Positions 45,818-54,656 of a stretch of DNA of 64,000 bases are shown piece after piece (within the stretch, counting starts at the first letter, position 1; every line of letters begins with the position of its first letter). Origin of the DNA: Desertivirga xinjiangensis (GTDB lineage: Bacteria > Bacteroidota > Bacteroidia > Sphingobacteriales > Sphingobacteriaceae); NCBI RefSeq assembly GCF_024436435.1, contig NZ_JAFMZP010000003.1, forward strand, positions 310,001 to 374,000, read 5' to 3'. The notes below the pieces were generated by a model. It saw only the letters and a list, made by a program, of their open reading frames with translations, was not told the origin of the DNA and searched no databases. A program made the position numbers and the translations under genes.

Positions 45818-45847
45818 ACAGGAAACCTCCAGTTAGAGATTTCCTGT
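45818..45847 (-). terminator. Terminator of the cysH-cysD-cysN operon
   Basis: ACAGGAAA and TTTCCTGT form an 8-base stem 8 bases beyond the cysN stop; on the minus strand it is followed by TTGTT. Confidence 0.5.
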
Positions 45848-45854
45848 CTGTGTT

Positions 45855-47096
45855 TTATTGTAGCATACAACCTGCTACAGTTGTATGGGCTGTTTCATCG
45901 ATTAAGATTGCACCTCCGTTGGCACGGATGGCGTTATAGCTATCAAAGACTATAGGTGACGCCGTTTTTAACGTGACATGCACCACGTCATTTAATCCAG
46001 CCTGTTCAATATTATCTTGTCTTTCCAGGGTGTTTACATCCAGTTTGAAATTAATCTCTTTCACGATACATCTCACCCGTTTGCTTTGCACCTGCAATAA
46101 ATATTTATTCCCCGGAACCAAAGGCCGGCTATCCATCCAGCATAAAGTAGCTTCGATATCCTGTGAAACTTTTGGAATGCTGTTTTTTGTAACAATCATA
46201 TCGCCACGGTTGATATCAATGTCATCCTTTAGACGAATTACTGCACTTTGGGGAGCAAAAGCTTCCTCAACTTCTTCTCCGTGAACTTCAACGGCCTCAA
46301 TAACCGAATCAATCCCATCGGGTAGAACTGTCACTTTATCACCCCTCTTATAGGTTCCGCTAACCACTTTTCCAGCGTAACCACGGTAATCGTGAAGGTC
46401 GTCAGATTGTGGGCGGATCACGTATTGAACAGGAAAGCGGGAGTCGGTTAAATTAATATCGTTGCTGATATTAATGTTCTCCAATAAATGCAGTAAGGTC
46501 TCGCCTTTAAACCATGGAGTATTTTCGGAAGGAGTAACGATGTTGTCTCCATTCAAAGCACTGATAGGAATAAAAGTGACGTCTTTGATATTAAGCTGCT
46601 TTGCAATTTTGGAATATTCAATAACAATGTTATTATATACCTCTTCTGAAAAGTCAACCATATCCATCTTATTTATGGTAACTACTACATGCGGAATTTG
46701 CAACAATGACGCAATAATACTGTGACGGCGGGTTTGTTCAATAACTCCCAACCTGGCATCAATAAGAATAATGATCAGGTCAGAGTTTGAAGCGCCCGTA
46801 ACCATGTTCCGGGTATACTGAATATGCCCTGGAGCATCAGCAATAATAAATTTGCGTTTTTCAGTATTGAAATACTTGTAAGCAACATCGATAGTGATTC
46901 CCTGCTCTCTTTCAGCACGTAACCCGTCGGTAAACAAAGCAAGATCAATCTCACCTTCTCCTTTATTTTTACTTTGTTTTTGTATAGTAGCAAGCTGATC
47001 AACCTTAATTGAATCAGTATCATATAACAAGCGGCCAATCAGGGTACTCTTCCCGTCATCAACGCTGCCTGCAGTTATAAATCGTAATAAATCCAT
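45855..47096 (-). CDS. cysN: Sulfate adenylyltransferase subunit 1 (GTPase)
   Basis: A 413-residue EF-Tu-like GTPase that drives the CysD-catalysed formation of adenosine 5'-phosphosulfate (APS) from ATP and sulfate. G1 is FITAGSVDDGKSTLIGRLLY, G3 DAPGHIQYTRNMVTGAS, G4 NKMD. The beta-barrel domains follow (about 230-413). There is no C-terminal APS-kinase extension, consistent with the APS-reductase type of CysH encoded two genes upstream. It lies 63 bases after cysD. Confidence 0.96.
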   Translation of the reverse strand: MDLLRFITAGSVDDGKSTLIGRLLYDTDSIKVDQLATIQKQSKNKGEGEIDLALFTDGLRAEREQGITIDVAYKYFNTEKRKFIIADAPGHIQYTRNMVTGASNSDLIIILIDARLGVIEQTRRHSIIASLLQIPHVVVTINKMDMVDFSEEVYNNIVIEYSKIAKQLNIKDVTFIPISALNGDNIVTPSENTPWFKGETLLHLLENINISNDINLTDSRFPVQYVIRPQSDDLHDYRGYAGKVVSGTYKRGDKVTVLPDGIDSVIEAVEVHGEEVEEAFAPQSAVIRLKDDIDINRGDMIVTKNSIPKVSQDIEATLCWMDSRPLVPGNKYLLQVQSKRVRCIVKEINFKLDVNTLERQDNIEQAGLNDVVHVTLKTASPIVFDSYNAIRANGGAILIDETAHTTVAGCMLQ

Positions 47097-47159
47097 TGTC
47101 AGTTATAAATTTTTTATAAGCTACAGGTTGCAAGCACTTAACCTGCACCTTGTAACTCC

Positions 47160-48065
47160 CTAAAAATATCCGTTCTTTTTACGGTCTTCCATTGCTGCTT
47201 CAGAAACCTGATCGTCTATACGGGTTTCGCCGCGCTCGCTGATATTAGTTCTGTTGATTTCCGAAATGATATCATCAATGTTCGAAGCGGTAGATTCTAC
47301 AGCAGCTGTACAAGTCATGTCACCGACAGTGCGGTAACGAACATGTCTTTTCTCGATGACATCTCCTTCATCGATACGGATAAAGGGAGACGTAGAAACA
47401 AGGTGTTCGCCATAAACCAAAACCTCGCGCTCATGTGTAAAGTAAATAGACGGTAGTTCAACACCCTCTCTTTTTATATAGTTCCAAACATCCAGCTCAA
47501 CCCAGTTAGAAATTGGAAACACCCGCACGTTCTCACCTTTTGAGATTTTCCCGTTATAAAGATTCCATAGTTCAGGACGCTGTTTTTTAGGATCCCACTG
47601 ACCAAATTCATCCCTCACAGAAAAGATACGCTCTTTAGCACGTGCTTTTTCCTCATCGCGGCGTGCTCCGCCAATACAGGCATCAAAACCGAACTCCTCA
47701 ATAGTATCCAATAAAGTATACGATTGAAGCGCGTTCCTGGAGGCAAATTTTCCAACAGGTTCTTTTAATCCTTTTGCCTTAATGGTATCTTCTACATTAC
47801 GTACAATAAGTTTAGCTCCCAATTCATTCGCTAACCTGTCACGATATTCCAAAGCTTCCGGAAAATTATGGCCCGTGTCAATGTGTACAAGAGGGAAAGG
47901 GATTTTGCCCGGCTTAAACGCTTTTAACGCTAACTGTACCAGCGTAATTGAATCTTTTCCTCCAGAAAATAAAAGCGCCGGACGCTCAAACTGACCAGCT
48001 ACCTCACGCATAATGTGGATAGATTCAGCTTCAAGTAAATCCAGGTAATCTAATTTAGATGGCAT
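47160..48065 (-). CDS. cysD: Sulfate adenylyltransferase subunit 2
   Basis: About 301 residues from the ATG at 48065; a TTG 15 bases upstream is less likely. This is the catalytic PP-loop subunit of ATP sulfurylase. The PP-loop is LLFSGGKDSITLVQLALKAF. Other blocks are VHIDTGHNFPEALEYRDRLA, CIGGARRDEEKARAKERIFS and RVFPISNWVELDVWNYI. It lies 18 bases downstream of cysH and is followed by cysN, a standard sulfate assimilation order. Confidence 0.96.
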   Translation of the reverse strand: MPSKLDYLDLLEAESIHIMREVAGQFERPALLFSGGKDSITLVQLALKAFKPGKIPFPLVHIDTGHNFPEALEYRDRLANELGAKLIVRNVEDTIKAKGLKEPVGKFASRNALQSYTLLDTIEEFGFDACIGGARRDEEKARAKERIFSVRDEFGQWDPKKQRPELWNLYNGKISKGENVRVFPISNWVELDVWNYIKREGVELPSIYFTHEREVLVYGEHLVSTSPFIRIDEGDVIEKRHVRYRTVGDMTCTAAVESTASNIDDIISEINRTNISERGETRIDDQVSEAAMEDRKKNGYF

Positions 48066-48083
48066 AGTTGTTTTTGTCAATTA

Positions 48084-48800
48084 TTATGAATGTGCGTGTA
48101 GTCCGCACTCTTTACTCGTTTTATCTTCCCACCACCAACGGCCCGCACGGAAATCGTCGCCCGGCATAATAGCACGGGTACAAGGTTGGCATCCAATACT
48201 TACAAAACCTTTATCGTGCAATGTATTATAAGGAATGCCATTCTTATTAATGAAAGCTTTTACCTCATCTGTGCTCCAGTGTAGCAAGGGGTGGAACTTT
48301 ATTATATTATTAGTTTCGTCAAATTCGATCATTGGAAGGTCGCCGCGTTCAGGCGAGTGTTCGGCTCTTAAACCAGTTATCCAAAGGTCATTGCCCCTAA
48401 GTGCCCTTTGTAAAGGCTCCACTTTGCGGATATAGCAGCATCCTTTACGGTTTTCAACTGACTCGTAAAAAGAGTTCGGCCCTTTTTGCGTTACAAACTC
48501 CTCCAACAAACCAGCATTTGGATAATATGCTTCCACAGTAGTATTGTACATCTCGTTTGTGCGACTCCATACATAATAGGTTTCACTAAACAAACGGCCC
48601 GTATCAAGAGTAAATATCTTTATGGGAAGTCTTTGCGACAGTACCATGTGAGAGATGACCTGATCTTCCCAGCTGAAGCTTGTGGAAAGAATGATTTTAC
48701 CTGCAAATTCCTGTGCCAACAAAGCAAGAGCTTCTTCGGGAGGAAGGCTGCTTAGCTTTACAGAAACTTCTGTCATTTTATTTTTCAGGATGTCTGTCAT
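48084..48800 (-). CDS. cysH: APS reductase (CysH family, 4Fe-4S type)
   Basis: About 238 residues from the ATG at 48800; a TTG 9 bases upstream is also open. PP-loop-like start FSWEDQVISHMVL, then KIFTLDTGRLFSETYYVW. Cys pairs in NRKGCCYIRKVEPLQRAL and VSIGCQPCTRA are the 4Fe-4S ligands that mark reductases acting directly on APS rather than PAPS, and the catalytic Cys lies at the end (SKECGLH). The window has no APS kinase, which agrees. It makes sulfite from APS, with cysD and cysN downstream. No SAM riboswitch was recognised in the leader. Confidence 0.93.
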   Translation of the reverse strand: MTDILKNKMTEVSVKLSSLPPEEALALLAQEFAGKIILSTSFSWEDQVISHMVLSQRLPIKIFTLDTGRLFSETYYVWSRTNEMYNTTVEAYYPNAGLLEEFVTQKGPNSFYESVENRKGCCYIRKVEPLQRALRGNDLWITGLRAEHSPERGDLPMIEFDETNNIIKFHPLLHWSTDEVKAFINKNGIPYNTLHDKGFVSIGCQPCTRAIMPGDDFRAGRWWWEDKTSKECGLHAHS

Positions 48801-48890
48801 TTTAATCAATATTATTTTCTAACCCGGTAACATACATGAAATATTCTTACTGGATCCGGCCACTATCGGAATGCCTATAGAAAAAGTAGG

Positions 48891-48898
48891 CAAAAATA
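48891..48898 (-). promoter_or_regulatory. Candidate -7 box of the cysHDN operon
   Basis: The minus strand reads TATTTTTG (TAnnTTTG), about 90 bases before the cysH ATG. Confidence 0.45.
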
Positions 48899-48980
48899 CA
48901 CAGAATTACCGATTAATTAAGGATCAAAATAGAAATTGAATCATTAAAGGGTAATCTTTCTACCAGCTTACTTAAAACTC

Positions 48981-48988
48981 TATCTTTG
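48981..48988 (+). promoter_or_regulatory. Candidate -7 box of gltX
   Basis: TATCTTTG matches TAnnTTTG, 23 bases before the gltX ATG, giving a short leader. Confidence 0.55.
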
Positions 48989-49011
48989 CAGCTCAATAAA
49001 ACTTTATTGTT

Positions 49012-50526
49012 ATGTCAGAAAATGTTCGTGTTCGTTTCGCTCCAAGCCCAACCGGAGGGTTACATCTGGGTGGAGTAAGGACCGTATTATTTAACTACCT
49101 CTTTGCCAGGAAGAACGGGGGGGATTTTATTTTGCGAATTGAAGATACCGATCAAACCCGCTTTGTTCCAGGAGCTGAAGATTATATTAATGAATGTCTG
49201 AAATGGTGTGGATTGACTCCGGATGAAGGTCCCGATGCTGGAGGTGAATATGGCCCTTATCGGCAGAGCGAGCGTAAAGAGATATACAGAAAATATGCCG
49301 AGCAACTTATTGCTGATGGCAAAGCCTATTATGCATTCGATACCCAGGAAGAGCTTGAAGAAAAACGTGCTGAAATACCAAATTTCCAATATGGACATTC
49401 ATTCAGGCACGAACTGAAAAACTCATTATCGCTGGCTCCTGATGAAGTTAAGCGTTTATTGGATGAAGGAACTCCTTATGTGATCCGCATTAACATGCCG
49501 TCTGATGAAACTATTTATTTCGACGACATGATACGCGGGGAGGTAAGCTTTGAAACCGCTCTTGTTGACGACAAAGTACTTCTGAAGGCAGATGGTATGC
49601 CTACCTATCACCTGGCTGTGGTGGTGGATGATTACCTGATGAAGATAACACATGCATTCAGAGGTGAGGAATGGCTCCCGTCGGCTCCGGTTCACCTCTT
49701 ACTCTGGGAATATCTCGGCTGGAAAGAATCTATGCCCCAGTGGGCTCATTTGCCCTTGATCTTAAAACCCGACGGAAACGGAAAATTAAGTAAGAGGGAT
49801 GGAGCTCGTTTAGGGTTCCCGGTATATGCCATGAACTGGGCGGATCCTGCTACCGGTGAGCTCGCTGCTGGCTTCCGCGAAATGGGTTTTTTGCCAGAGG
49901 CATTCAACAACTTGCTGGCTATGCTCGGCTGGAATGATGGGACAGATCAGGAACTGTTCACCATGGAAGAGCTGATTGAAAAGTTTTCGCTTGAGCGGGT
50001 GAGTCATTCGGGTGCTAAGTTTGATTTTGAAAAAGCTAAATGGTTTAATGCTGAGTGGATCAAAAGAAGCAGCTCTGAGCGACTAACAGAGGAAGTTGCG
50101 TCCATTTTAGAAAAAGCAGACATAAGCATTTCTAATCAGCAGAGTTTGCCGAAAGTTATTAGTTTAGTTAAAGACCGCTGCGTATTACTGACAGACTTTG
50201 TGCCACAGGCGGAATACTTCTTCAGGCAGCCAGCGCAGTATGACCTTGACGCGGTTAAACCTAAATGGAATGATCAGAAAGAGGAATTTTTTGAATCATT
50301 TGCTTCAGAGTTGCGCGAAAGCGAGTCGTTCTCTGCCGCATTTTTAGAAGAAACATTCAAAAGGCTGGCCGCAGAAAAATCTCTGAAAATCGGGGATGTA
50401 ATGCTGCCCTTTAGAATAATGCTCGTGGGTGGAAAATTCGGGCCGACCGTATTCGATATCGCATACTTGCTTGGTAAAGACGAAACAATTGCCAGAATAG
50501 CGACGGCGATAACAAAGTTTAGATAA
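49012..50526 (+). CDS. gltX: Glutamyl-tRNA synthetase
   Basis: A 504-residue class I aminoacyl-tRNA synthetase. The HIGH-like motif is APSPTGGLHLGGVRTVLFNY (GLHLGG), and the KMSKS-like motif is LSKRDGARLG (about residue 263). RNGGDFILRIEDTDQTR-type sequence follows the first motif, and the C-terminal half is the helical anticodon-binding domain. It charges tRNA-Glu. A bidirectional terminator follows the stop. Confidence 0.97.
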   Translation: MSENVRVRFAPSPTGGLHLGGVRTVLFNYLFARKNGGDFILRIEDTDQTRFVPGAEDYINECLKWCGLTPDEGPDAGGEYGPYRQSERKEIYRKYAEQLIADGKAYYAFDTQEELEEKRAEIPNFQYGHSFRHELKNSLSLAPDEVKRLLDEGTPYVIRINMPSDETIYFDDMIRGEVSFETALVDDKVLLKADGMPTYHLAVVVDDYLMKITHAFRGEEWLPSAPVHLLLWEYLGWKESMPQWAHLPLILKPDGNGKLSKRDGARLGFPVYAMNWADPATGELAAGFREMGFLPEAFNNLLAMLGWNDGTDQELFTMEELIEKFSLERVSHSGAKFDFEKAKWFNAEWIKRSSSERLTEEVASILEKADISISNQQSLPKVISLVKDRCVLLTDFVPQAEYFFRQPAQYDLDAVKPKWNDQKEEFFESFASELRESESFSAAFLEETFKRLAAEKSLKIGDVMLPFRIMLVGGKFGPTVFDIAYLLGKDETIARIATAITKFR

Positions 50527-50537
50527 AAATATTACCC

Positions 50538-50570
50538 ATAGATCTGAGTGTAAGCTACACTCAGATCTAT
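50538..50570. terminator. 15-base perfect stem between convergent gltX and epimerase genes
   Basis: ATAGATCTGAGTGTA pairs perfectly with TACACTCAGATCTAT around AGC. The flanks carry A- and T-rich bases, so it likely stops both transcripts. Confidence 0.65.
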
Positions 50571-51433
50571 TATACGCAGGTAAGGCTCCAGCCTGCATCC
50601 CATTTATGACCCTGATCCAGCTTAATGATCCCCTCTTTTTGCTCAATATTCTGATTGTGTGACTCTGAATCTGCAATGCCAAACCAAGGCTCTATACAAA
50701 CAAAAGGTGCATCTTTAGCTGCCCAGATCCCCAAATAAGGGAATCCACGAAAATCATAGTGCAGACCATGAATTGTCTTATCACTGCATATACTAATCCG
50801 GTTTGATTTCAGGCCTTTAAAAACAAGTGCGTCGTTTTCAAAAAGACTTGCTTTAAGCTGTAGTTTTTTTTGATCCTGCAGAAAAGGGACGGTGCCAGTT
50901 ATAAGATTGTCTGATATAGTCCAGCGCTCAGCATTTTCCTCCTCGCTGAAGTCAAGATAATAATCTTCATAGCTCGTACCTTTAACCAGAGGAACATTAA
51001 AAGCGGGGTGGGAACCAATGGAGAAGTACAAAGCTTTGTTCCCCGGATTCTCTACTTCGTAGTCCACCCTAATACTATTGCCATTGAGCTGATATTTAAT
51101 CCGTAATAAAAATTTGAATGGGTAGATCTCTAAAGTTTCCGCTGAACTTTTAAGCACAAAAGATGCCGAATCTCCAAATACAGCTTCTTTTTCAAAAATC
51201 ATATCACGGGCAAATCCATGCCGCTTCAATGTATATTTCTTCCCTTCGTAAATAAAAGAATCGTTTTTTAGAGATCCTACAATTGGAAAAAGGACCGGAG
51301 AATGGCGTGCCCAGTACTTTGGATCGCCATTCCAAATATATTCTACATTATTTTCTTTATATAATAGACTCTTTAATTCTGCACCACGCGGATCAATACT
51401 TGCCTTTATAAGCGCATTTTCCAGGACAACCAT
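50570..51433 (-). CDS. Aldose 1-epimerase family protein (LacX-like)
   Basis: A 287-residue beta-sandwich of the aldose 1-epimerase / LacX family. The start VVLENALIKASIDPRGAELK is typical of the LacX group. YFSIGSHPAFNVPLVKG holds the catalytic His region and FVCIEPWFGIADSESH the substrate-binding Glu region. Expected to bind or epimerise a hexose or hexose phosphate; the exact sugar is not known. It faces gltX convergently with a shared terminator. Confidence 0.88.
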   Translation of the reverse strand: MVVLENALIKASIDPRGAELKSLLYKENNVEYIWNGDPKYWARHSPVLFPIVGSLKNDSFIYEGKKYTLKRHGFARDMIFEKEAVFGDSASFVLKSSAETLEIYPFKFLLRIKYQLNGNSIRVDYEVENPGNKALYFSIGSHPAFNVPLVKGTSYEDYYLDFSEEENAERWTISDNLITGTVPFLQDQKKLQLKASLFENDALVFKGLKSNRISICSDKTIHGLHYDFRGFPYLGIWAAKDAPFVCIEPWFGIADSESHNQNIEQKEGIIKLDQGHKWDAGWSLTCV

Positions 51434-51514
51434 AGAGAAAGGTGTTATTTATCTAAGTAAAATCAAGCCTTAAAGATATTACTTTTGACATTGGAATATC
51501 TGCTCAATCAAAAA

Positions 51515-52330
51515 ATGAAATCAATATTGAAAACATTATCTGGTCTGGCGCTGGCAATTTTTATCATCAGCAGCTGTTCGACTAATCCGTATGCTCCGGC
51601 GAACCGGTCTTATAAAAAACAGGTAAAAGAATTTTCAAGGTCCATCAGGGAATTTCCGGGAGTGTCTGGTGTAAGTACCCATGCACAATACCCGGTAGCA
51701 ACCGTAAATTTTAATCTTAGAAAGCCAAACTACGTTATTATCCATCATACTGCTCAAAATGCCTGTGAGGAAACGCTCCAGGCCTTTACCTCATCAAAAA
51801 GTCAGGTAAGCGCTCACTATGTCGTATGTAAGGATGGAAGGGTTCACCATATGTTAAACGACTATTTAAGAGCCTGGCATGGAGGGGTAGCAAAGTGGGG
51901 AACATTAACAGATATCAATTCTGCATCAATAGGTATAGAACTCGACAATAACGGGTCAGAGCCATTCAGCGAATCTCAGATGAATAGTCTTATCCTTTTA
52001 CTTACAAAGCTTAAGAAAGATTACAACATTCCTGTTTCCAATTTTATTGGTCACTCGGATATTGCTCCAGGCAGAAAGGTTGATCCCAGTGTTTTTTTTC
52101 CGTGGAAAAAACTGTCGGAGGCAGGCTTTGGAAGCTGGCCGGATGCTGTTCTGGATACAGTACCTGCCGGTTTTAACGGTGTTCAGGCACTTAAGATGAT
52201 CGGTTATGATACCAGAGACTCACTATCTGCAATCAGAGCCTTTAAGCTTCATTTTCTTCCGCATGATTTAACTCCCTTACTCACCGATTCAACCAAAAGA
52301 ATTCTAAATAACCTCATTCGAAAATATTAA
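51515..52330 (+). CDS. N-acetylmuramoyl-L-alanine amidase lipoprotein
   Basis: About 271 residues from the ATG at 51515, preceded by an in-frame TTG at 51485. Lipobox ISSC (Cys about 20) indicates a lipid-anchored periplasmic protein. The amidase_2 domain (about 70-215) shows zinc ligands in YVIIHHTAQNACEET and FIGHSDIAPGRKVDPSVFFP, with VSAHYVVCKDGRVHHML and GTLTDINSASIGIELDN between. It cleaves the bond between muramic acid and the stem peptide, AmiD-like. The C-terminal 50 residues form a short helical peptidoglycan-binding-like extension. Confidence 0.92.
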   Translation: MKSILKTLSGLALAIFIISSCSTNPYAPANRSYKKQVKEFSRSIREFPGVSGVSTHAQYPVATVNFNLRKPNYVIIHHTAQNACEETLQAFTSSKSQVSAHYVVCKDGRVHHMLNDYLRAWHGGVAKWGTLTDINSASIGIELDNNGSEPFSESQMNSLILLLTKLKKDYNIPVSNFIGHSDIAPGRKVDPSVFFPWKKLSEAGFGSWPDAVLDTVPAGFNGVQALKMIGYDTRDSLSAIRAFKLHFLPHDLTPLLTDSTKRILNNLIRKY

Positions 52331-52954
52331 TTCAAATAATTTCGAAAATTCATCTTCTCTTCATCTTCGCTATGTTTCTTTGATTAAGAATCAGGACGAT
52401 AACAAGTCCGTCGTTTAATGCCTGGTAAATTGGGACACTGCCCGGCTATATTAAACGTCTCTATATATAATAAACACACACATATCTAAGATTGCCCTAT
52501 TTAACTAGGGCAATCTTCTTATAAGCAGGTGTGAATATGCTTGTTGTGTAGGTTGTTGCCCGTTTTCCAATAGCCTCGCCGCTCCGCGATATGTTCAAAC
52601 CGACAACATTACAAACAGCATAAGAGATAAGCGGCGCCAGCAAAACAGCCAGGCGTCTGGTTAGAGAAACACTGACGATTTAAAAAGCCCGGAGCTGTCG
52701 CAGGCATTCGAGCATCAGCACTATAACTATGGCATTATTCCTGATTATTAGAGACAACCAACAAACTAAAGATTTCTATATGATTCTGCAGGTAAATCTT
52801 TCACGTTCGAACAGGAGATATAGGCTAAGGCTCGTCCCATTAAATTAGTACATGTATCTATTTCTTTTTTTCTTTAATAGATTTCATCTATAGTGTATTG
52901 ATAAAAACGATCAATAAAAAGCTGCTTTTGATTGCGTCAGGTGTTTTTGCGACG
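52331..52954. other. Long intergenic region with a strong inverted repeat
   Basis: No gene is evident in these 624 bases. AAGATTGCCCTA (52488-52499) and TAGGGCAATCTT (52506-52517) form a perfect 12-base stem around a 6-base loop. This may terminate the amidase transcript or end a small RNA covering the 150 bases upstream. A 24-codon protein-like fragment (TDDLKSPELSQAFEHQHYNY) near 52670-52750 hints at a decayed gene but cannot be named. Confidence 0.35.
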
Positions 52955-52962
52955 TATCTTTG
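52955..52962 (+). promoter_or_regulatory. Candidate -7 box of the peroxiredoxin gene
   Basis: TATCTTTG matches TAnnTTTG, 22 bases before the ATG. Confidence 0.55.
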
Positions 52963-52984
52963 CAGCATCAAAAAAAGATAATTT

Positions 52985-53530
52985 ATGATTACTATAGGAC
53001 AGAAATTTCCATCATTTGAAAAAAAAGCAGTTGTTAGTATTGAAAAAGGAAAAGAGTTTGAAACATTAACCTCAGAATATTTAACAAACGACGACAACGT
53101 TTGGACCGTGATGTTCTGGTGGCCAAAAGATTTTACATTTGTTTGCCCTACAGAGATTGCTGAGTTTAACAAAGCTTTTGGCGAGTTCCGCGACAGAGAT
53201 GCCCGCTTAATCGGAGCTTCTACTGATTCAGAGTTTGTACACGTAGCCTGGAGAAAAGATCATGATGATTTGCGCGATCTTAAGTTCCCTATGCTAGCGG
53301 ATACTTCAAAGTCATTGGCTGAAGATCTTGGTATTTTAGAGCCGACTGAAAAAATTGCTTACCGTGCTACTTTCATCATCGATCCTCAGGGAATCGTACG
53401 TTGGGTAAGTGTAAACGATTTAAATGTAGGTCGTAACGTTAAAGAAGTTTTACGTGTACTGGATGGTTTACAAACTGACGAGCTTTGCCCTTGTAACTGG
53501 GAAAAAGGTCAGGAAACATTAAGTGCATAA
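52985..53530 (+). CDS. AhpC-type peroxiredoxin
   Basis: A 181-residue thiol peroxidase. The peroxidatic Cys is in DFTFVCPTEIAEFN, with the Thr three residues before it in the family pattern. HVAWRKDHDDLRDLKFPMLA and RATFIIDPQGIVRW are conserved. The C-terminal ELCPCNWEKG supplies the resolving Cys, and the CPCNW motif is typical of AhpC partners of AhpD-type reductants. Its own terminator follows at 53554. It removes peroxide, probably with reduction by the AhpD-like protein encoded next. Confidence 0.94.
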   Translation: MITIGQKFPSFEKKAVVSIEKGKEFETLTSEYLTNDDNVWTVMFWWPKDFTFVCPTEIAEFNKAFGEFRDRDARLIGASTDSEFVHVAWRKDHDDLRDLKFPMLADTSKSLAEDLGILEPTEKIAYRATFIIDPQGIVRWVSVNDLNVGRNVKEVLRVLDGLQTDELCPCNWEKGQETLSA

Positions 53531-53553
53531 GTTAATATAATTTGATAAGAAAG

Positions 53554-53576
53554 ATCCCCGTTTACCGGGGATTTTT
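53554..53576 (+). terminator. Intrinsic terminator after the peroxiredoxin gene
   Basis: ATCCCCG and CGGGGAT form a stem around TTTAC, followed by TTTT. Confidence 0.82.
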
Positions 53577-53689
53577 CGTAAAAGTCTGATTTGTTTTGAA
53601 TCGGATATGGCGAACCCGCTAAATATTCTAAGCTTGATTGTGAGTATTTATTCATGCGGGCTTTTTTACCAAGCATAGATTTTAAAGAA

Positions 53690-54274
53690 ATGAGTGAAAC
53701 TACAGAAGTAATAAAAGAACTATTAGAAAGCATCAACGTTGATGGTAATTACCGGACAGAAAGTCTGGAGTTGCTTGAAAAAGGCGAATCAAGGTATTTG
53801 AGAGATTTTAAGGTTAATTTTAACAGTACACTTAGCTCAGAACATTTATCCGCAAAGGAGATAGGGCTGATCGGAGTTAGTATTGCCATAAATAATCAGA
53901 ATAAGCCACTCCTGGCGTATTATACTTCATTTTCTGAGGCGAATGGAGCAAGTGCAGAAGAAATTGCAGAAGCTGTAGCTTGTGCTTCATTGCTGGCATC
54001 GAATAACGTATTCTATCGTTTCAGACACTTTACTCAAAAAGAGAAGTATACGCAGATTCCTGCGCGCATCAGAATGCAGATCATGATGAAGCCGGTAACT
54101 GGAAAAGAGTTTTTTGAGTTACTAAGCCTGGCTGTATCCGCAGTGAACGGATGTGAAATGTGTGTAAATGCACATGAAGATTCCCTTATAAAGCTGGGCA
54201 CCACTGAAGAGCGTATTTTCGATGCAGTCCGGATTGCATCTTTGATCACTGCCACGGGGAAAGTAATATATTAA
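53690..54274 (+). CDS. AhpD-like carboxymuconolactone decarboxylase-family protein
   Basis: About 194 residues from the ATG at 53690 (MSETTEVIKELLE); an ATG 36 bases upstream is less likely. The AhpD redox motif is NGCEMCVNAHEDS (CxxC followed by His), within an all-helical fold. Such proteins reduce AhpC through a lipoyl relay or act as small peroxidases. It follows the peroxiredoxin gene, but a terminator lies between, so it probably has its own promoter. The pairing strongly suggests shared peroxide defence. Confidence 0.9.
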   Translation: MSETTEVIKELLESINVDGNYRTESLELLEKGESRYLRDFKVNFNSTLSSEHLSAKEIGLIGVSIAINNQNKPLLAYYTSFSEANGASAEEIAEAVACASLLASNNVFYRFRHFTQKEKYTQIPARIRMQIMMKPVTGKEFFELLSLAVSAVNGCEMCVNAHEDSLIKLGTTEERIFDAVRIASLITATGKVIY

Positions 54275-54304
54275 CACAAATTTCCATATGTGGAAAAAAA
54301 AGTG

Positions 54305-54482
54305 ACCTTAACATTTTATTAAAAGAAGAATGTTTTTTAATTTAGTAATAAGGTTAACCGCCTTGGAGCCAAGAGATTCTTCCCAATGTACTCTGAAAAA
54401 GTGAAACGGCTTTAAGGGAAAAGGTTTTTAATTGTAAATTTTGGGATTGCCGTCGTATGATCGTTTCATACGACGGTTTTTA
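54305..54482 (+). ncRNA. Candidate structured RNA ending in an intrinsic terminator
   Basis: There is no gene here, but three successive structures can be drawn: ACCTTA (54305) with TAAGGT (54349), enclosing AACATT/AATGTT; CCTTGGAGCC (54361-54370) with GGCTTTAAGG (54408-54417), enclosing AGAG/CTCT; and CCGTCGTATGA with TCATACGACGG (54450-54476), followed by TTTTTATTT. The last is a strong terminator. This could be a stand-alone small RNA or a 3' regulatory region. No known RNA family was recognised. Confidence 0.4.
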
Positions 54483-54600
54483 TTTCCGACCATGCTACGA
54501 AGATAATTTACGCATATGAGATATCTTCGGTTCCGCCTAATATCATTCTATTAATGACTAATTCCTGTCTTATCCCCAAGTTCCGAGTGGATTTCAGATC

Positions 54601-54641
54601 ACTCTACGTTGAGTCCACGATTACTCCACATTGAGTCCACG
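54601..54641. repeat. Two 19-base imperfect direct repeats
   Basis: ACTCTACGTTGAGTCCACG (54601-54619) and ACTCCACATTGAGTCCACG (54623-54641) differ at two positions and lie at a 22-base period. The core reappears inverted as GGACTCAA at 54659. The origin is unknown; possibly operator or mobile-element residue. Confidence 0.5.
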
Positions 54642-54656
54642 TTTTTCCAAAAATAT

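Noticed and set aside
48801-48900. Possible SAM riboswitch before cysH
   Set aside because: I could not draw the conserved SAM aptamer helices or core in this leader.
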